Assembly: GCF_017115095.1 (NCBI RefSeq)
Contig: NZ_JABXKI010000265.1
Coordinates: forward strand, 1 to 64,000
Direction of reading: 5' to 3'
Length of the DNA stretch: 64,000 nucleotides
Origin: Nostoc sp. NMS4
GTDB lineage: Bacteria; Cyanobacteriota; Cyanobacteriia; Cyanobacteriales; Nostocaceae
Shown piece after piece: positions 10,251 to 20,532 of the stretch (position 1 is the first letter of the stretch; the number at the start of each line of letters is the position of its first letter). The position numbers were made by a program, and so were the translations under genes. The notes below the pieces were generated by a model. It had not been told where the DNA came from, made no database searches, and saw only the letters and a list, made by a program, of their open reading frames with translations.

Positions 10251-11492
10251 TTAGAAAGTATACCACTCTCCGGTCAGCTTATCTGCGTCGCTGATGGGGT
10301 TATCAACGGCTGTCGTTCCATCTATAGTCCAAATGGTGTCTGCACCTGCTGTCTGATCGCGCCAGTAGATATCGGTCTTACCATCGCCGTTGAAATCGCC
10401 AAGGGATGGTGTCAATGCCGCGTTATTAGCCGGTAAGAAAGCTTCAGTAGCAACTGTTGTACCATCCATCAACCAAGCGGTGTTCTCACCTGTGGTACCA
10501 TTGTGCCAGAAGATATCGGTCTTGCCATCGCCGTTGAAGTCACCAATTTTAGAAGTCCAGGCTGAGTCAAGTGTTCCCAAAGCACCTTCTGTAACTAAGA
10601 TGCCATTCATTGTCCAAACCTTGTTCTCACCTGTTTGGGCGTTTCTCCACAGAATGTCAGTCTTATAGTCGCCGTTGAAATCACCAAGGCTAGCAGTCCA
10701 GGCGGCATCTTGTGATTGTAGAGTAAATTCGGTCTTTTGCGTACCATCCATAAACCAAGCGACGTTATCGCCACTTGTCTGATTGCGCCAGAAGATATCA
10801 CTCTTGCCATTGCCGTCGAAATCAACAATGGTAGGAGTATACGTTGGATCTGTTTTATCTAAAACAGTTGCATTCAGAACTGTGGTGCCATCCATCTCCC
10901 AAATAGCGTTCTCGCCAGTTGTGGTATTATGCCAGAAAATATCGGTTTTGCGATCGCCATTGAAATCTCCAATCTGAGGAGTCCAAGCTGGATCGACGCT
11001 AGTTAGAGAAGCTGCACTACCAACTTTGGTTCCATCCATCAGCACAATACTATTCTCACCGGTTGTCTTATTGCGTAATAAGAAGTCGGTTTTGCCATCA
11101 GCATTAAAGTCAGCAATTTTATAATCATAAGCGGATAGGTCAAATTGACCTAGAGAACCCTGTTCCAAAACTTTTGTGCCATCCATCAACCGAATGATAA
11201 TCTCACCAGTTGAAGAATTGACCCAAACTTTGTCCGTTTTGCCATCACCGTTAAAGTCAGGAGTAATCGCCGCACTAGTTAAGTAAGGATTAGGATTGGG
11301 ATTTGCTGAAATTTTAACAGGTGTAGTCGCTGGTTCACTTTCTATTGCTAGTGAGGAACTCTTATTTCCAAACCCCAAATCATAATTTGAACTATTAAGA
11401 GAAGTTGTCAATATTTGTGATTTTGCCAAAGAATCTGATAACAATCGAGATGTATTCAAAGATAAGGGTGAGGAATTTTGATTTCCAGACAT
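10251..11492 (-). CDS. FG-GAP/VCBS repeat protein
   Basis: Seven or more repeats of the form DFNGDGKTDIFWHNTTTGENAIWEMDGT. Confidence 0.92.
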   Translation of the reverse strand: MSGNQNSSPLSLNTSRLLSDSLAKSQILTTSLNSSNYDLGFGNKSSSLAIESEPATTPVKISANPNPNPYLTSAAITPDFNGDGKTDKVWVNSSTGEIIIRLMDGTKVLEQGSLGQFDLSAYDYKIADFNADGKTDFLLRNKTTGENSIVLMDGTKVGSAASLTSVDPAWTPQIGDFNGDRKTDIFWHNTTTGENAIWEMDGTTVLNATVLDKTDPTYTPTIVDFDGNGKSDIFWRNQTSGDNVAWFMDGTQKTEFTLQSQDAAWTASLGDFNGDYKTDILWRNAQTGENKVWTMNGILVTEGALGTLDSAWTSKIGDFNGDGKTDIFWHNGTTGENTAWLMDGTTVATEAFLPANNAALTPSLGDFNGDGKTDIYWRDQTAGADTIWTIDGTTAVDNPISDADKLTGEWYTF

Positions 11493-12041
11493 GGTGTATT
11501 TTTATGATTGGTTGTTATATTCTTTTAACTTTCTTTGGCAATCTCTTTCTGTAACGAAATAACATTTGCCAGAGTTTCAATATTTCTTTATAACTATTTT
11601 TTCTTTATTAATATCACTTTTTGAAGATAATTATCTGTTTGTTTTAAACTATAACTCGTAAATTTTCAAGTTCTAGATAAGCAATTACAAAATATTTTTT
11701 GTATTGCATATAAGACTAGTATTTGATTTTTGAAATGCACGTAGTAGACTGTCTACTTCCGACGTAGGTTGGGTTGAGTGGACATATTTTTTACTGTGCG
11801 TTGTTAGATTTATGAAAAAATACCAGAATTTAGATAAGAGAAGAATTCGTAGAGTGTGCGTAAGTCCTACCAGGTATAAAGCGTGTTTTACTGCTGAATT
11901 CTGTATTCTGCTGTATAACTTGAGTGGAAACAAATATTGGTTAGAATAACTGAGATTCGCAACTATTAAGAGGCATCATCTGTGCATCTACTAGTTGCAA
12001 GAAGCGTAAAATAACACAATACTTTTAGAAGTACATCAATT

Positions 12042-13352
12042 ATGCAAGCAGAATATCGGCAGCGTCGTGAGCAGTTAATGGCAAAAATTGGTGATGGTAC
12101 AGCCATTTTTCGCAGTGCGCCAATGGCAGTGATGCACAACGATGTCGAGTATGTTTATCGCCAAGATAGTGATTTTTTTTACTTAACTGGTTTTAATGAA
12201 CCACAAGCAGTCGCAGTGTTAGCACCGCATCATTCAGAACATCGGTTTGTGCTATTTGTGCAACCGAAGGATCGCGAAAAGGAAGTATGGACTGGTTATC
12301 TTTGTGGGGTAGATGCAGCCAAGGAAATTTATGGTGCTGATGAAGCATACCCCATTAGCGAGTTAGATGAAAAGTTGCCGCAGTATTTAGAAAAAGCCAG
12401 CCGGATTTACTATCACTTAGGACGCGATCGCAATTTTAACGATCAAATCCTCAAACATTACCAAAGTTTACTGCGGACTTATCCGAAACGCGGTACAGGA
12501 CCGATCGCTATTGAAGATACTGGCCCTGTCCTCAACAGCATGAGATTGATCAAAAGTGAAGCTGAGTTGCAATTGATGCGTCAAGCGGCGGCGATCGCTA
12601 CTGTTGCACACAATTATGCCCAAGAAATCGCCGCACCCGGACGTTATGAGTATGAAATACAGGCGGAGATGGAACGGATCTTTCGAGTCCGGGGTGGGTT
12701 AGGGCCGGCTTATCCTTCCATTGTGGCTTCCGGTGTAAATGCTTGCGTGCTGCACTACATTGAAAATAATCGTCAAATGCAGGATGGAGAATTATTGCTA
12801 ATTGATGCCGGTTGTGCTTATGGTTATTACAACTCTGATATTACGCGGACATTTCCTGTTGGAGGTAAGTTTACGGCAGAACAAAAGACGCTGTATGAGC
12901 TTGTTTTGGAGGCACAAAAACAAGCGATCGCTCAAGTACAACCAGGTAATCCCTTCAAGTTAATTCATGATACAGCAGTCCGCGTCCTCACAGAAGGTTT
13001 AGTAGAACTTGGCATCCTCAAAGGTGAAATTGATAAGTTAATTGAAGAAGAAAAATACAAGCCATATTATATGCATCGCACGAGTCATTGGTTAGGTTTG
13101 GATGTCCATGATGTCGGTGTTTATCAGCATGGTGAAGACAAACCACAGATTTTACAACCAGGTCAAATTTTGACAGTGGAACCGGGACTATATATTGTGC
13201 CAGATACCAAATTAGCAGAAGACCAACCAGAGACTGATTCTCGATGGGTTGGTATTGGTATTCGGATTGAGGATGATGTGTTAGTTACACCTGGCGGACA
13301 TGAGGTGTTAACTGCGGGGGTTCCCAAAGCTGTAGATGAAATAGAAAGTTGA
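12042..13352 (+). CDS. pepP: Xaa-Pro aminopeptidase (aminopeptidase P)
   Basis: N-terminal AMP_N domain; M24 motifs LLIDAGCAYGYYNSDITRTFPVGG, HRTSHWLGLDVHD, LTVEPGLYI. Confidence 0.9.
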   Translation: MQAEYRQRREQLMAKIGDGTAIFRSAPMAVMHNDVEYVYRQDSDFFYLTGFNEPQAVAVLAPHHSEHRFVLFVQPKDREKEVWTGYLCGVDAAKEIYGADEAYPISELDEKLPQYLEKASRIYYHLGRDRNFNDQILKHYQSLLRTYPKRGTGPIAIEDTGPVLNSMRLIKSEAELQLMRQAAAIATVAHNYAQEIAAPGRYEYEIQAEMERIFRVRGGLGPAYPSIVASGVNACVLHYIENNRQMQDGELLLIDAGCAYGYYNSDITRTFPVGGKFTAEQKTLYELVLEAQKQAIAQVQPGNPFKLIHDTAVRVLTEGLVELGILKGEIDKLIEEEKYKPYYMHRTSHWLGLDVHDVGVYQHGEDKPQILQPGQILTVEPGLYIVPDTKLAEDQPETDSRWVGIGIRIEDDVLVTPGGHEVLTAGVPKAVDEIES

Positions 13353-13672
13353 AGGAGGCAGAGGGCAGACAGTCTTCCTCGATAAAAAATGGGCATGGTA
13401 TACAGGACTTACGCATTGAATTCATCTCCTGAAAGGGGGAAGGCGAAGGAACAAACACTATTACAATCAAGCAAATGGATGGAGTATTGATTTATCATGC
13501 CCTACAGTCAATTTAACAATTTCTGAAACTAGAAGGGCAAACAGTCACAATTGATTTAATGGATTATTCTCTTCCTCCTATCGAACCAATTCTAAGCTTT
13601 TTGGTATGGATGGTGAAAACAGGTTAATTTCATTCACAAATTGATCGTTAAAATAACTATCTAGTGAAAAAA

Positions 13673-13700
13673 TAGAGACGTAGCAATGCTACATCTCTAC
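13673..13700. repeat. Short palindromic repeat (AGAGACG...CATCTCTAC family)
   Basis: tagagacgtagcaatgctacatctctac; related copies at 39544-39570 and 42714-42741. Confidence 0.7.
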
Positions 13701-14101
13701 AAGGGTTCTGGATAACAGATATTTAATTTTTGGAGATTATCTATCAGGACTTACTCATGACAGATTAGACAACAAGTGTAATAGGAAAAAGAAGAAAAAA
13801 TATGCGATCGCTAGTCGGTAAGTGAGTGGAAAGTTGGATAATTTACCTTCTAAAAAATTTTGGACAAGTGAAAGTATTTCGGAGAAATTTAAACAACGAA
13901 ATCCACAGATATTACATCATGTATGTGCCTAACAAAGATGCGCTCTTTTATTACTCTCGTCAGATTAAATTTGAAACCCTATTTTGGCTTTGTTTGTGTA
14001 GCCGCGATTTCTAATCGCTTGGATTATTCTCTCTCCAGAGTCATAAAAGAGCGTTAATTACTCTCGCCAAGTATAAGGAGTTGCATTCGATTCATTGAGG
14101 A

Positions 14102-14182
14102 ATTGAATATTATCATCGAGCCATCAAGCAAGTGTGTGGAATCGAACTATTCATGGTGAGGACATCTGAGGCAATGAAATAA
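14102..14182 (+). pseudogene. Transposase C-terminal remnant (IS701/IS4-like)
   Basis: Translates to IEYYHRAIKQVCGIELFMVRTSEAMK*, resembling the YHRAIKQ.CGIE motif of cyanobacterial DDE transposases; no full ORF. Confidence 0.65.
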
Positions 14183-14456
14183 ATTTAATCTTTAATTAAA
14201 CAAGCTTAAACAGAGTTAAATCGTTTATTAATTTATTAATGAATTATAAATGGTATATTTAGTTCACTAAATACCATTTAATTTATATCGTGACAAACAA
14301 TATGTTTGAAAATATGGCATAAGCTCGACGATTATATTCCTTTGAATTAGACACACTTAAGCAGCTTTTTAGAAGGAAATAGCCCTGCCTTTGCCCTGAA
14401 GATATTAACCATTGTGGAATAGTTCAAAAATTACGTGCATTTTCCCAGGAGTGAAA

Positions 14457-17400
14457 ATGGAAAACCATAAAATTGAGTTATTGGAAAAACAGCCTGCTAA
14501 TTTAGAGGTTAAGCGAGAGTATCCTCATGTCTGTATTCATGACCTGTTTGAGCTTCAGGTAGAACGAACACCGTTAAATGTTGCAGTAATTTTTGAAAAA
14601 CAGCAACTGACCTACCGAGAATTAAATTCCCGTTCCAATCAGCTAGCGCACTATCTGCGGAGTCTGGGTGTTGGAGCCGAAGTTCTGGTTGGGATTTGTT
14701 TAGAACGCTCGCTCGATACAGTCATTGGACTACTAGGTATTCTCAAAGCTGGTGGGTCTTACGTGCCATTAGATCCAACTTATCCACAAGAGCGCCTAGC
14801 CTATATGGTAAAAGATGCCAAATTACCAGTGCTATTAACTCAAAAAAAAATGCTGGAAATTTGTGCTAATTTTCTACCCCACGAACAGTCAAATTCTGAA
14901 GTCAAAAGTCCGATAATAATCAGCATTGATAGTGATTGGGAGAAAATTGCCCAATATAACAAAGAAGACCTAATCAGCGAAGTAACGGCTAAAAATTTGG
15001 CCTATACCATCTACACTTCAGGCTCTACTGGTAAACCCAAAGGAGTACAGATTGAGCATCAATCTGTAATTAACCTTTTAATTTCTATGACCCGAGAGCC
15101 AGGGATAACAGCAGCAGATGTACTTTTGGCAGTTACTACTATATCTTTTGATATTGCTGGATTAGAAATTTACTTGCCCCTAATTGTGGGGGCAAGTCTG
15201 ATTTTGGTCAGTCGGGAAGTTGTGATTGACGGAGCAAAATTGATCAAGCAAATAGAGCAAGCAGATGCCACGCTCATGCAAGCAACTCCCTCTACTTGGC
15301 AAATGCTTCTGGCTGCTGGATGGCAGGGCAACAAACAACTAAAAATTCTTTGTGGTGGTGAAGCACTTTCACAAAAACTCGCGGCTCAATTGCAAGAAAA
15401 GAGTGCTTCTTTGTGGAATATGTACGGTCCCACCGAAACTACGATTTGGTCAACTATTTACCAAGTCAAGTCCAAAGATGAGAAAATCTCCATCGGACAC
15501 CCGATTGCCAATACTCAAATTTATATCCTAGATCATCAGTTGGAGAGCCAAACAGACTCATACCAGCTTGTTCCTATTGGCGAGGTAGGAGAATTGTACA
15601 TTGGTGGAGATGGTTTAGCTAGAGGCTATCTCAACCAATCAAAACTAACTGAGCAGAAATTTATTCTTGACCCCTTTAGTAATTCCCCTGACTCTCGCCT
15701 CTATAAAACAGGAGATTTAGTTCGCTACCTGCCAGATGGCAACATTGAATATATTGGACGCATAGATCACCAAGTTAAGATTCGCGGCTTCCGTATAGAG
15801 ACTGGAGAAATCGAAGCGACACTTAGTCAACACCCTAATGTGTTAGAAACTGTAGTTATTGCCCACAATGAAACGAACGGCGACAAACGCTTGGTAGCTT
15901 ATGTGGTTCCTTCTACAAAAGCCCAGGATGGATCTGATGATCTCAATCAGGTCAGCGAATTTCAAGCGGAACAGACTGCACAGTGGCAACAGATATGGGA
16001 CGAAGCTTATAGCCAGCCGACACTAGAAGACGACCCCACATTCAATATCAACGGCTGGAATAACAGTTATACAGGTCTGCCTGTTCCACCCCCAGAAGTA
16101 AAGGAGTGGGTTGAGCATACGGTGGCACGCATTCTCTCCCTTCAACCCAAACGCCTACTGGAGATTGGTTGTGGTACGGGTATGCTACTGTTTCGGATTG
16201 CTCCTCACTGCGCTCATTATTTTGGCACAGACATCGCTGAAGCATCTGTGCGTTATATTGAAGAGCAACTGAGCCAACAGGAGCAGAATGGGTTACAAGT
16301 AAGCCTGGCTCAAAAAGCCGCAGATAACCTAGAAGGGTTAGAAAATGAAGCTTTCGATACTGTAGTTATCAACTCCGTAATTCAGTATTTTCCCAGTATT
16401 AGTTACCTTGTTCAAGTTTTAGAAGGTATTGTACGGCACGTAGAGCCGGGAGGCTGTATCTTTGTTGGTGATGTTCTGAGTCTGCCTCTGTTACAAGCTT
16501 TCCACACCTCTGTACAGTTGTATCAAGCTCCCGCATCATTATCTACAGTTCAGTTGCGGCAGCGTATCCAGAAACGTATCAGCCAAGAAAAGAGGTTGGT
16601 CATCGACCCAGCTTTTTTTCTTGCTCTCAAGCAGCACTTACCACAGATTAGTGATGTAGAGATTCAGCTAAAGCGGGGACGCTATCATAATGAATTGGTT
16701 CGCTTCCGTTATGATGTAGTTCTGCGAGTAGGAATTGAGAACAAATCTACAATAGAGCATCCTTGGTTAGATTGGCAGCAAAAGCAGTTGACATTAAAAG
16801 CACTGCGGGAAATACTAGTCGAAACCGAACCGCCAATATTAGGAATACGCGGTATCCCTAATGCACGGATTTTCACAGATGTGAAGGCTCAAGAATTACT
16901 GGCTAGGAAAGATATCCCTCCCACTGTCGGAGAAGTACGCAATCTATTACAACAACTGACTCAATGGGTTATAGAACCAGAGGATATTTGGGCATTAAGC
17001 CAAGAATTACCTTATTTCATTAACATTACTTGGTCGCAGAATCATGGCGATGGCTGCTTTGATGTAGTCTTCCAACGCCAAAAAGTAGTATTAGCAAGGG
17101 AATCAAATGGCAAGATGGAATCTGCTGGCTTTTTCAAACCTTGGATTGCCTATGCCAATAACCCTGTACAAGAAAATAGTACAGAGCAGTTAGTGCCTCA
17201 GCTACGCAGTTTCCTGAAAGAAAAGCTGGCTGACTACATGATGCCCTCTGCTTTTGTAGTTATGGATAAATTGCCACTAACACCAAGCGGTAAAGTAGAT
17301 AGACAATCACTTCCTGCCCCTAATCAAACCAGACCAGTTTTAGAATCATTATTTGTTCCCCCTCGAGATGAAATTGAGGATAAATTGGCTGAAATTTGGG

Positions 17401-18815
17401 CGGAGGCACTAGAAATTGAGCCAGTAGGGATTTATGACAACTTCTTTGAACTGGGTGGACATTCGTTGCTAACTACTCAGATATTTAATCAGATTCGAGA
17501 ATTTTTCCAACTAGAGTTATCTCTACTTAACTTTTTTGAAAATCCCACTGTCAGTGGACTTGCGGCAGCGATTAATAATCGTGAACAGTCAGGTGTAAAC
17601 CACACAATCAAAGCCATAGATTTGCAAGCAGAAGTAGTTTTAGATGACCGTATTTATCCACCGGATGATTCAAAACAGCTAGTAACGGAACCTGCTCAAA
17701 TTTTCTTAACCGGGGCAACCGGATTTTTAGGAGCTTTTTTACTGCAAGAACTCTTGCAGCAAACCCAAGCCAATATTTACTGCTTGGTTCGGGCTACTAA
17801 TATTCAGGAAGCTCAACGGAAAATCCAAAAAAATCTGGAACATTATTTCCTAGAGAATGAATCTTTAAATCCGAGAATTATTCCCGTTTTAGGAAATTTA
17901 TCACAGCCGCTTTTAGGACTGTCTGAGTATGATTTTCGTCAGTTGGCTACCGAAGTTGATGTTATCTATCACAATGGGGCTTTGACCAATTTAATCTATC
18001 CCTATTCGGCGCTGAAAGCAACCAATGTATTAGGAACTCAAGAAGTTTTGAGATTAGCCAGTCAAATCAAACTCAAACCAGTTCATTATATCTCTACACT
18101 TGCCGTATTTGAGTCAGATACTTATTCTGGGATGAAGGGGATCAAAGAAGATGACGAGTTGGAAAAAACTGAAGGTCTTGATAATGGCTATGCTCAAAGT
18201 AAATGGGTAGCGTGTAAGCTTTTAAAAGCTGCTTCTCTGCGAGGAATTCCGATTAGTATCTATAGACCTGGTATGATCTCAGGGCATAGCCAAACTGGTG
18301 TCAGCAACACCAATGATATTATGTGCCGCTTGCTGAAAGCTTTTATCCAACTCGGAAATGCGCCTGCGTTGGATTGGATAATGGATATGACACCTGTTGA
18401 CTACGTAAGCAGTAGCATTGTTCATTTATCAAGGCAGAAAGAATCTATCGGCAAAGCTTTTCACTTGGTGAATACTCAGTCTTTGCACTTGAGCCAACTA
18501 ATTCAGGAAATTAACTCACTGGGCTATTCTATCCGACAAATTCCCTATCCTGATTGGCAAAAACAATTCCAAGAAGTAGTAAAGAATTATATTGATAATT
18601 CCCTCAGTTCTCTGTTACCAATCGTAACTGAAAAGATGCCTGGAAAGGAACTAACTTATTTAGAAACATCTTCAATGACATCTCAATCGTTTGATACTCA
18701 GAATACTCTGAATGGATTGGCGAAAACTTCTATTATTTGCCCGACAGTAGATGTTCAATTACTTAGGACTTACTTTTCTTATTTTCAATCTAGCGGTTTT
18801 GTCGGTACTCCCTAA
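14457..18815 (+). CDS. NRPS-like synthetase: adenylation domain with embedded methyltransferase, PCP, thioester reductase (no condensation domain)
   Basis: A domain (AYTIYTSGSTGKPKG, NMYGPTETTIW, YKTGDLVRY, GRIDHQVKIRGFRIE); SAM-MT (RLLEIGCGTGMLLF) between A8 and A10; PCP (DNFFELGGHSLLTTQ); reductase (IFLTGATGFLGAFLL, YAQSKW). SD (AGGAG) before ATG at 14457. Confidence 0.95.
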   Translation: MENHKIELLEKQPANLEVKREYPHVCIHDLFELQVERTPLNVAVIFEKQQLTYRELNSRSNQLAHYLRSLGVGAEVLVGICLERSLDTVIGLLGILKAGGSYVPLDPTYPQERLAYMVKDAKLPVLLTQKKMLEICANFLPHEQSNSEVKSPIIISIDSDWEKIAQYNKEDLISEVTAKNLAYTIYTSGSTGKPKGVQIEHQSVINLLISMTREPGITAADVLLAVTTISFDIAGLEIYLPLIVGASLILVSREVVIDGAKLIKQIEQADATLMQATPSTWQMLLAAGWQGNKQLKILCGGEALSQKLAAQLQEKSASLWNMYGPTETTIWSTIYQVKSKDEKISIGHPIANTQIYILDHQLESQTDSYQLVPIGEVGELYIGGDGLARGYLNQSKLTEQKFILDPFSNSPDSRLYKTGDLVRYLPDGNIEYIGRIDHQVKIRGFRIETGEIEATLSQHPNVLETVVIAHNETNGDKRLVAYVVPSTKAQDGSDDLNQVSEFQAEQTAQWQQIWDEAYSQPTLEDDPTFNINGWNNSYTGLPVPPPEVKEWVEHTVARILSLQPKRLLEIGCGTGMLLFRIAPHCAHYFGTDIAEASVRYIEEQLSQQEQNGLQVSLAQKAADNLEGLENEAFDTVVINSVIQYFPSISYLVQVLEGIVRHVEPGGCIFVGDVLSLPLLQAFHTSVQLYQAPASLSTVQLRQRIQKRISQEKRLVIDPAFFLALKQHLPQISDVEIQLKRGRYHNELVRFRYDVVLRVGIENKSTIEHPWLDWQQKQLTLKALREILVETEPPILGIRGIPNARIFTDVKAQELLARKDIPPTVGEVRNLLQQLTQWVIEPEDIWALSQELPYFINITWSQNHGDGCFDVVFQRQKVVLARESNGKMESAGFFKPWIAYANNPVQENSTEQLVPQLRSFLKEKLADYMMPSAFVVMDKLPLTPSGKVDRQSLPAPNQTRPVLESLFVPPRDEIEDKLAEIWAEALEIEPVGIYDNFFELGGHSLLTTQIFNQIREFFQLELSLLNFFENPTVSGLAAAINNREQSGVNHTIKAIDLQAEVVLDDRIYPPDDSKQLVTEPAQIFLTGATGFLGAFLLQELLQQTQANIYCLVRATNIQEAQRKIQKNLEHYFLENESLNPRIIPVLGNLSQPLLGLSEYDFRQLATEVDVIYHNGALTNLIYPYSALKATNVLGTQEVLRLASQIKLKPVHYISTLAVFESDTYSGMKGIKEDDELEKTEGLDNGYAQSKWVACKLLKAASLRGIPISIYRPGMISGHSQTGVSNTNDIMCRLLKAFIQLGNAPALDWIMDMTPVDYVSSSIVHLSRQKESIGKAFHLVNTQSLHLSQLIQEINSLGYSIRQIPYPDWQKQFQEVVKNYIDNSLSSLLPIVTEKMPGKELTYLETSSMTSQSFDTQNTLNGLAKTSIICPTVDVQLLRTYFSYFQSSGFVGTP

Positions 18816-19052
18816 GCAGCAATTTTCATTTGAGTAGAAGACAATGCCTGCCTTCGGCTCCCCTCTTCTTATACCATTTTGGATTTTGGATTGGGAATTG
18901 CCTTCTGCGTCTAGACTTTGTGAAAGCATCTGTCGCAATCATGTTCCAAATTGGTATTAGTAATGAGAGGGGCTGGAGGTAAGGTTTGACTTTCTAATGA
19001 ATGAATTTTAAATTTTGAATTGGTATTACTGAGCAATAGTAGGAGTTATTCA

Positions 19053-19367
19053 ATGGCTTGGGTTTACCTAATATCAGCAATTCTCTTGGAAGTAGCAGGA
19101 ACAACCTGCATGAAGTTATCTCAAGGTTTCACCCGAATAGTGCCTTCTATATTCATGTTTATCTTCTATGGGCTTTGTTTTAGTTTTTTAACAATGGCTC
19201 TCAAAAAAATTGAAGTAAGCGTTGCTTATTCTGTCTGGTCAGGTATGGGAACTGTCCTGATTGTTAGCATTGGCATCGGGTGGTTTCAAGAATCTGTTAC
19301 TACTATAAAATTTTTATCTATAGCCATGATCATTATGGGAGTAATTGGCTTGAATTCCGGGAAATAA
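19053..19367 (+). CDS. Small multidrug resistance (SMR/EmrE-like) transporter
   Basis: MAWVYLISAILLEVAGTTCMKLSQGF; Glu in TM1; AYSVWSGMGTVLI. Confidence 0.92.
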   Translation: MAWVYLISAILLEVAGTTCMKLSQGFTRIVPSIFMFIFYGLCFSFLTMALKKIEVSVAYSVWSGMGTVLIVSIGIGWFQESVTTIKFLSIAMIIMGVIGLNSGK

Positions 19368-19403
19368 AGCGATTAAAAATTCAACATGAGTTAAAAATTC
19401 AAC

Positions 19404-20240
19404 ATGAGTCAAGAAAAATATCTCAAAAATCGTGTTGCTCTAGTTACAGGGGGAGCCTCTGGTATGGGTCGCGCTATGGCTCTGGCTTTTGCTGAGGCTG
19501 GAGCTGATGTTGTCGTTGGTTCTCTGCTGACAGGTGGCGGGAGTAAAGCTCCTGGAGAACTCGTTTATCTGCCTGGTGCTGCGGAACTGGACAGGATAAA
19601 AAAGGAAATTGAGGCGCGGGGGGTGAGGGCGATCGCTACCAATCTTGATGTTTGCTCAATGGACTCTGTACAAGCTTTTTACGATGCAACAATTAAGGCA
19701 TTCGGAAAAGTAGATATCCTTGCTAATGCTGCTGGAATTAGCGCTGAACAGACAATCTGCGGTCATCCTGATCAGCTTTGGCATAAAGTCGTAGATGTCA
19801 ACGTCAATGGTGTTTATCGCACTATCAAGCTTTGTCTACCGGGAATGATTGAACGTAAGTGGGGGCGAATTATCAATATTGCCTCGACCGCAGCATCAGT
19901 AGGTGCCCCCGCTTCTGCTGCTTACTGTGCTTCCAAAGCAGCAGTAGTGGGCTTAACCCGTTGCGTAGCATTAGAGGGAGCACCGCACGGCGTATCCTGC
20001 AATGCCATTAGTCCTGGTTGGGTGCAAACTAACTTTGGTAAAATCTGGATGGTGCACATTGCCGAAACAGCGGAGGGGCAAAACAAAGATGAATATATCC
20101 AAGAAATAAAACAGATTAATCCTCAGAAGAGAATGATCCAACCCGAAGAGATTGGAGCGATCGCAGCCTTTCTGTGCCGCGAGGAAGCTTTTGGTATCAC
20201 CATGCAGGATATAACAATATCCGCAGGTTCGCTCTGGTAG
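19404..20240 (+). CDS. Short-chain dehydrogenase/reductase
   Basis: VALVTGGASGMGRAMA, NAAGIS, YCASKAAVVGLTR. Confidence 0.93.
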   Translation: MSQEKYLKNRVALVTGGASGMGRAMALAFAEAGADVVVGSLLTGGGSKAPGELVYLPGAAELDRIKKEIEARGVRAIATNLDVCSMDSVQAFYDATIKAFGKVDILANAAGISAEQTICGHPDQLWHKVVDVNVNGVYRTIKLCLPGMIERKWGRIINIASTAASVGAPASAAYCASKAAVVGLTRCVALEGAPHGVSCNAISPGWVQTNFGKIWMVHIAETAEGQNKDEYIQEIKQINPQKRMIQPEEIGAIAAFLCREEAFGITMQDITISAGSLW

Positions 20241-20532
20241 GGGTCATCGCGCTCAATACCTTAATTATCCTCTTGCTCTAGGGGTAAATGCTCAAAATCC
20301 TTCTGATTTTTTGGGTTTTTCCGCTTAATTCCCCAAGCTTTTGTGTCCAAGGCATGGGTTTTAACAGCATACTTTTGGAGTACAGGTAATTACAACCTGC
20401 ATCACCGTAAAGACATTCGAGTTTTATTAAAATTATACCATGATTAATTTGTACAGTGCGTAAGTTCTATCTATTTAGCAGAAGTAAAGTAAGTATTAAT
20501 CAGCCAAAATATCACTCACATATAAAAAGCGC

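Noticed and set aside
20245-20430. Possible decayed ORF on the minus strand (..KTHALDTKAWGIKRKNPKNQKDFEHLPLEQEDN*)
   Set aside because: Looks coding-like but I could not assign a family or continuous frame; insufficient evidence.
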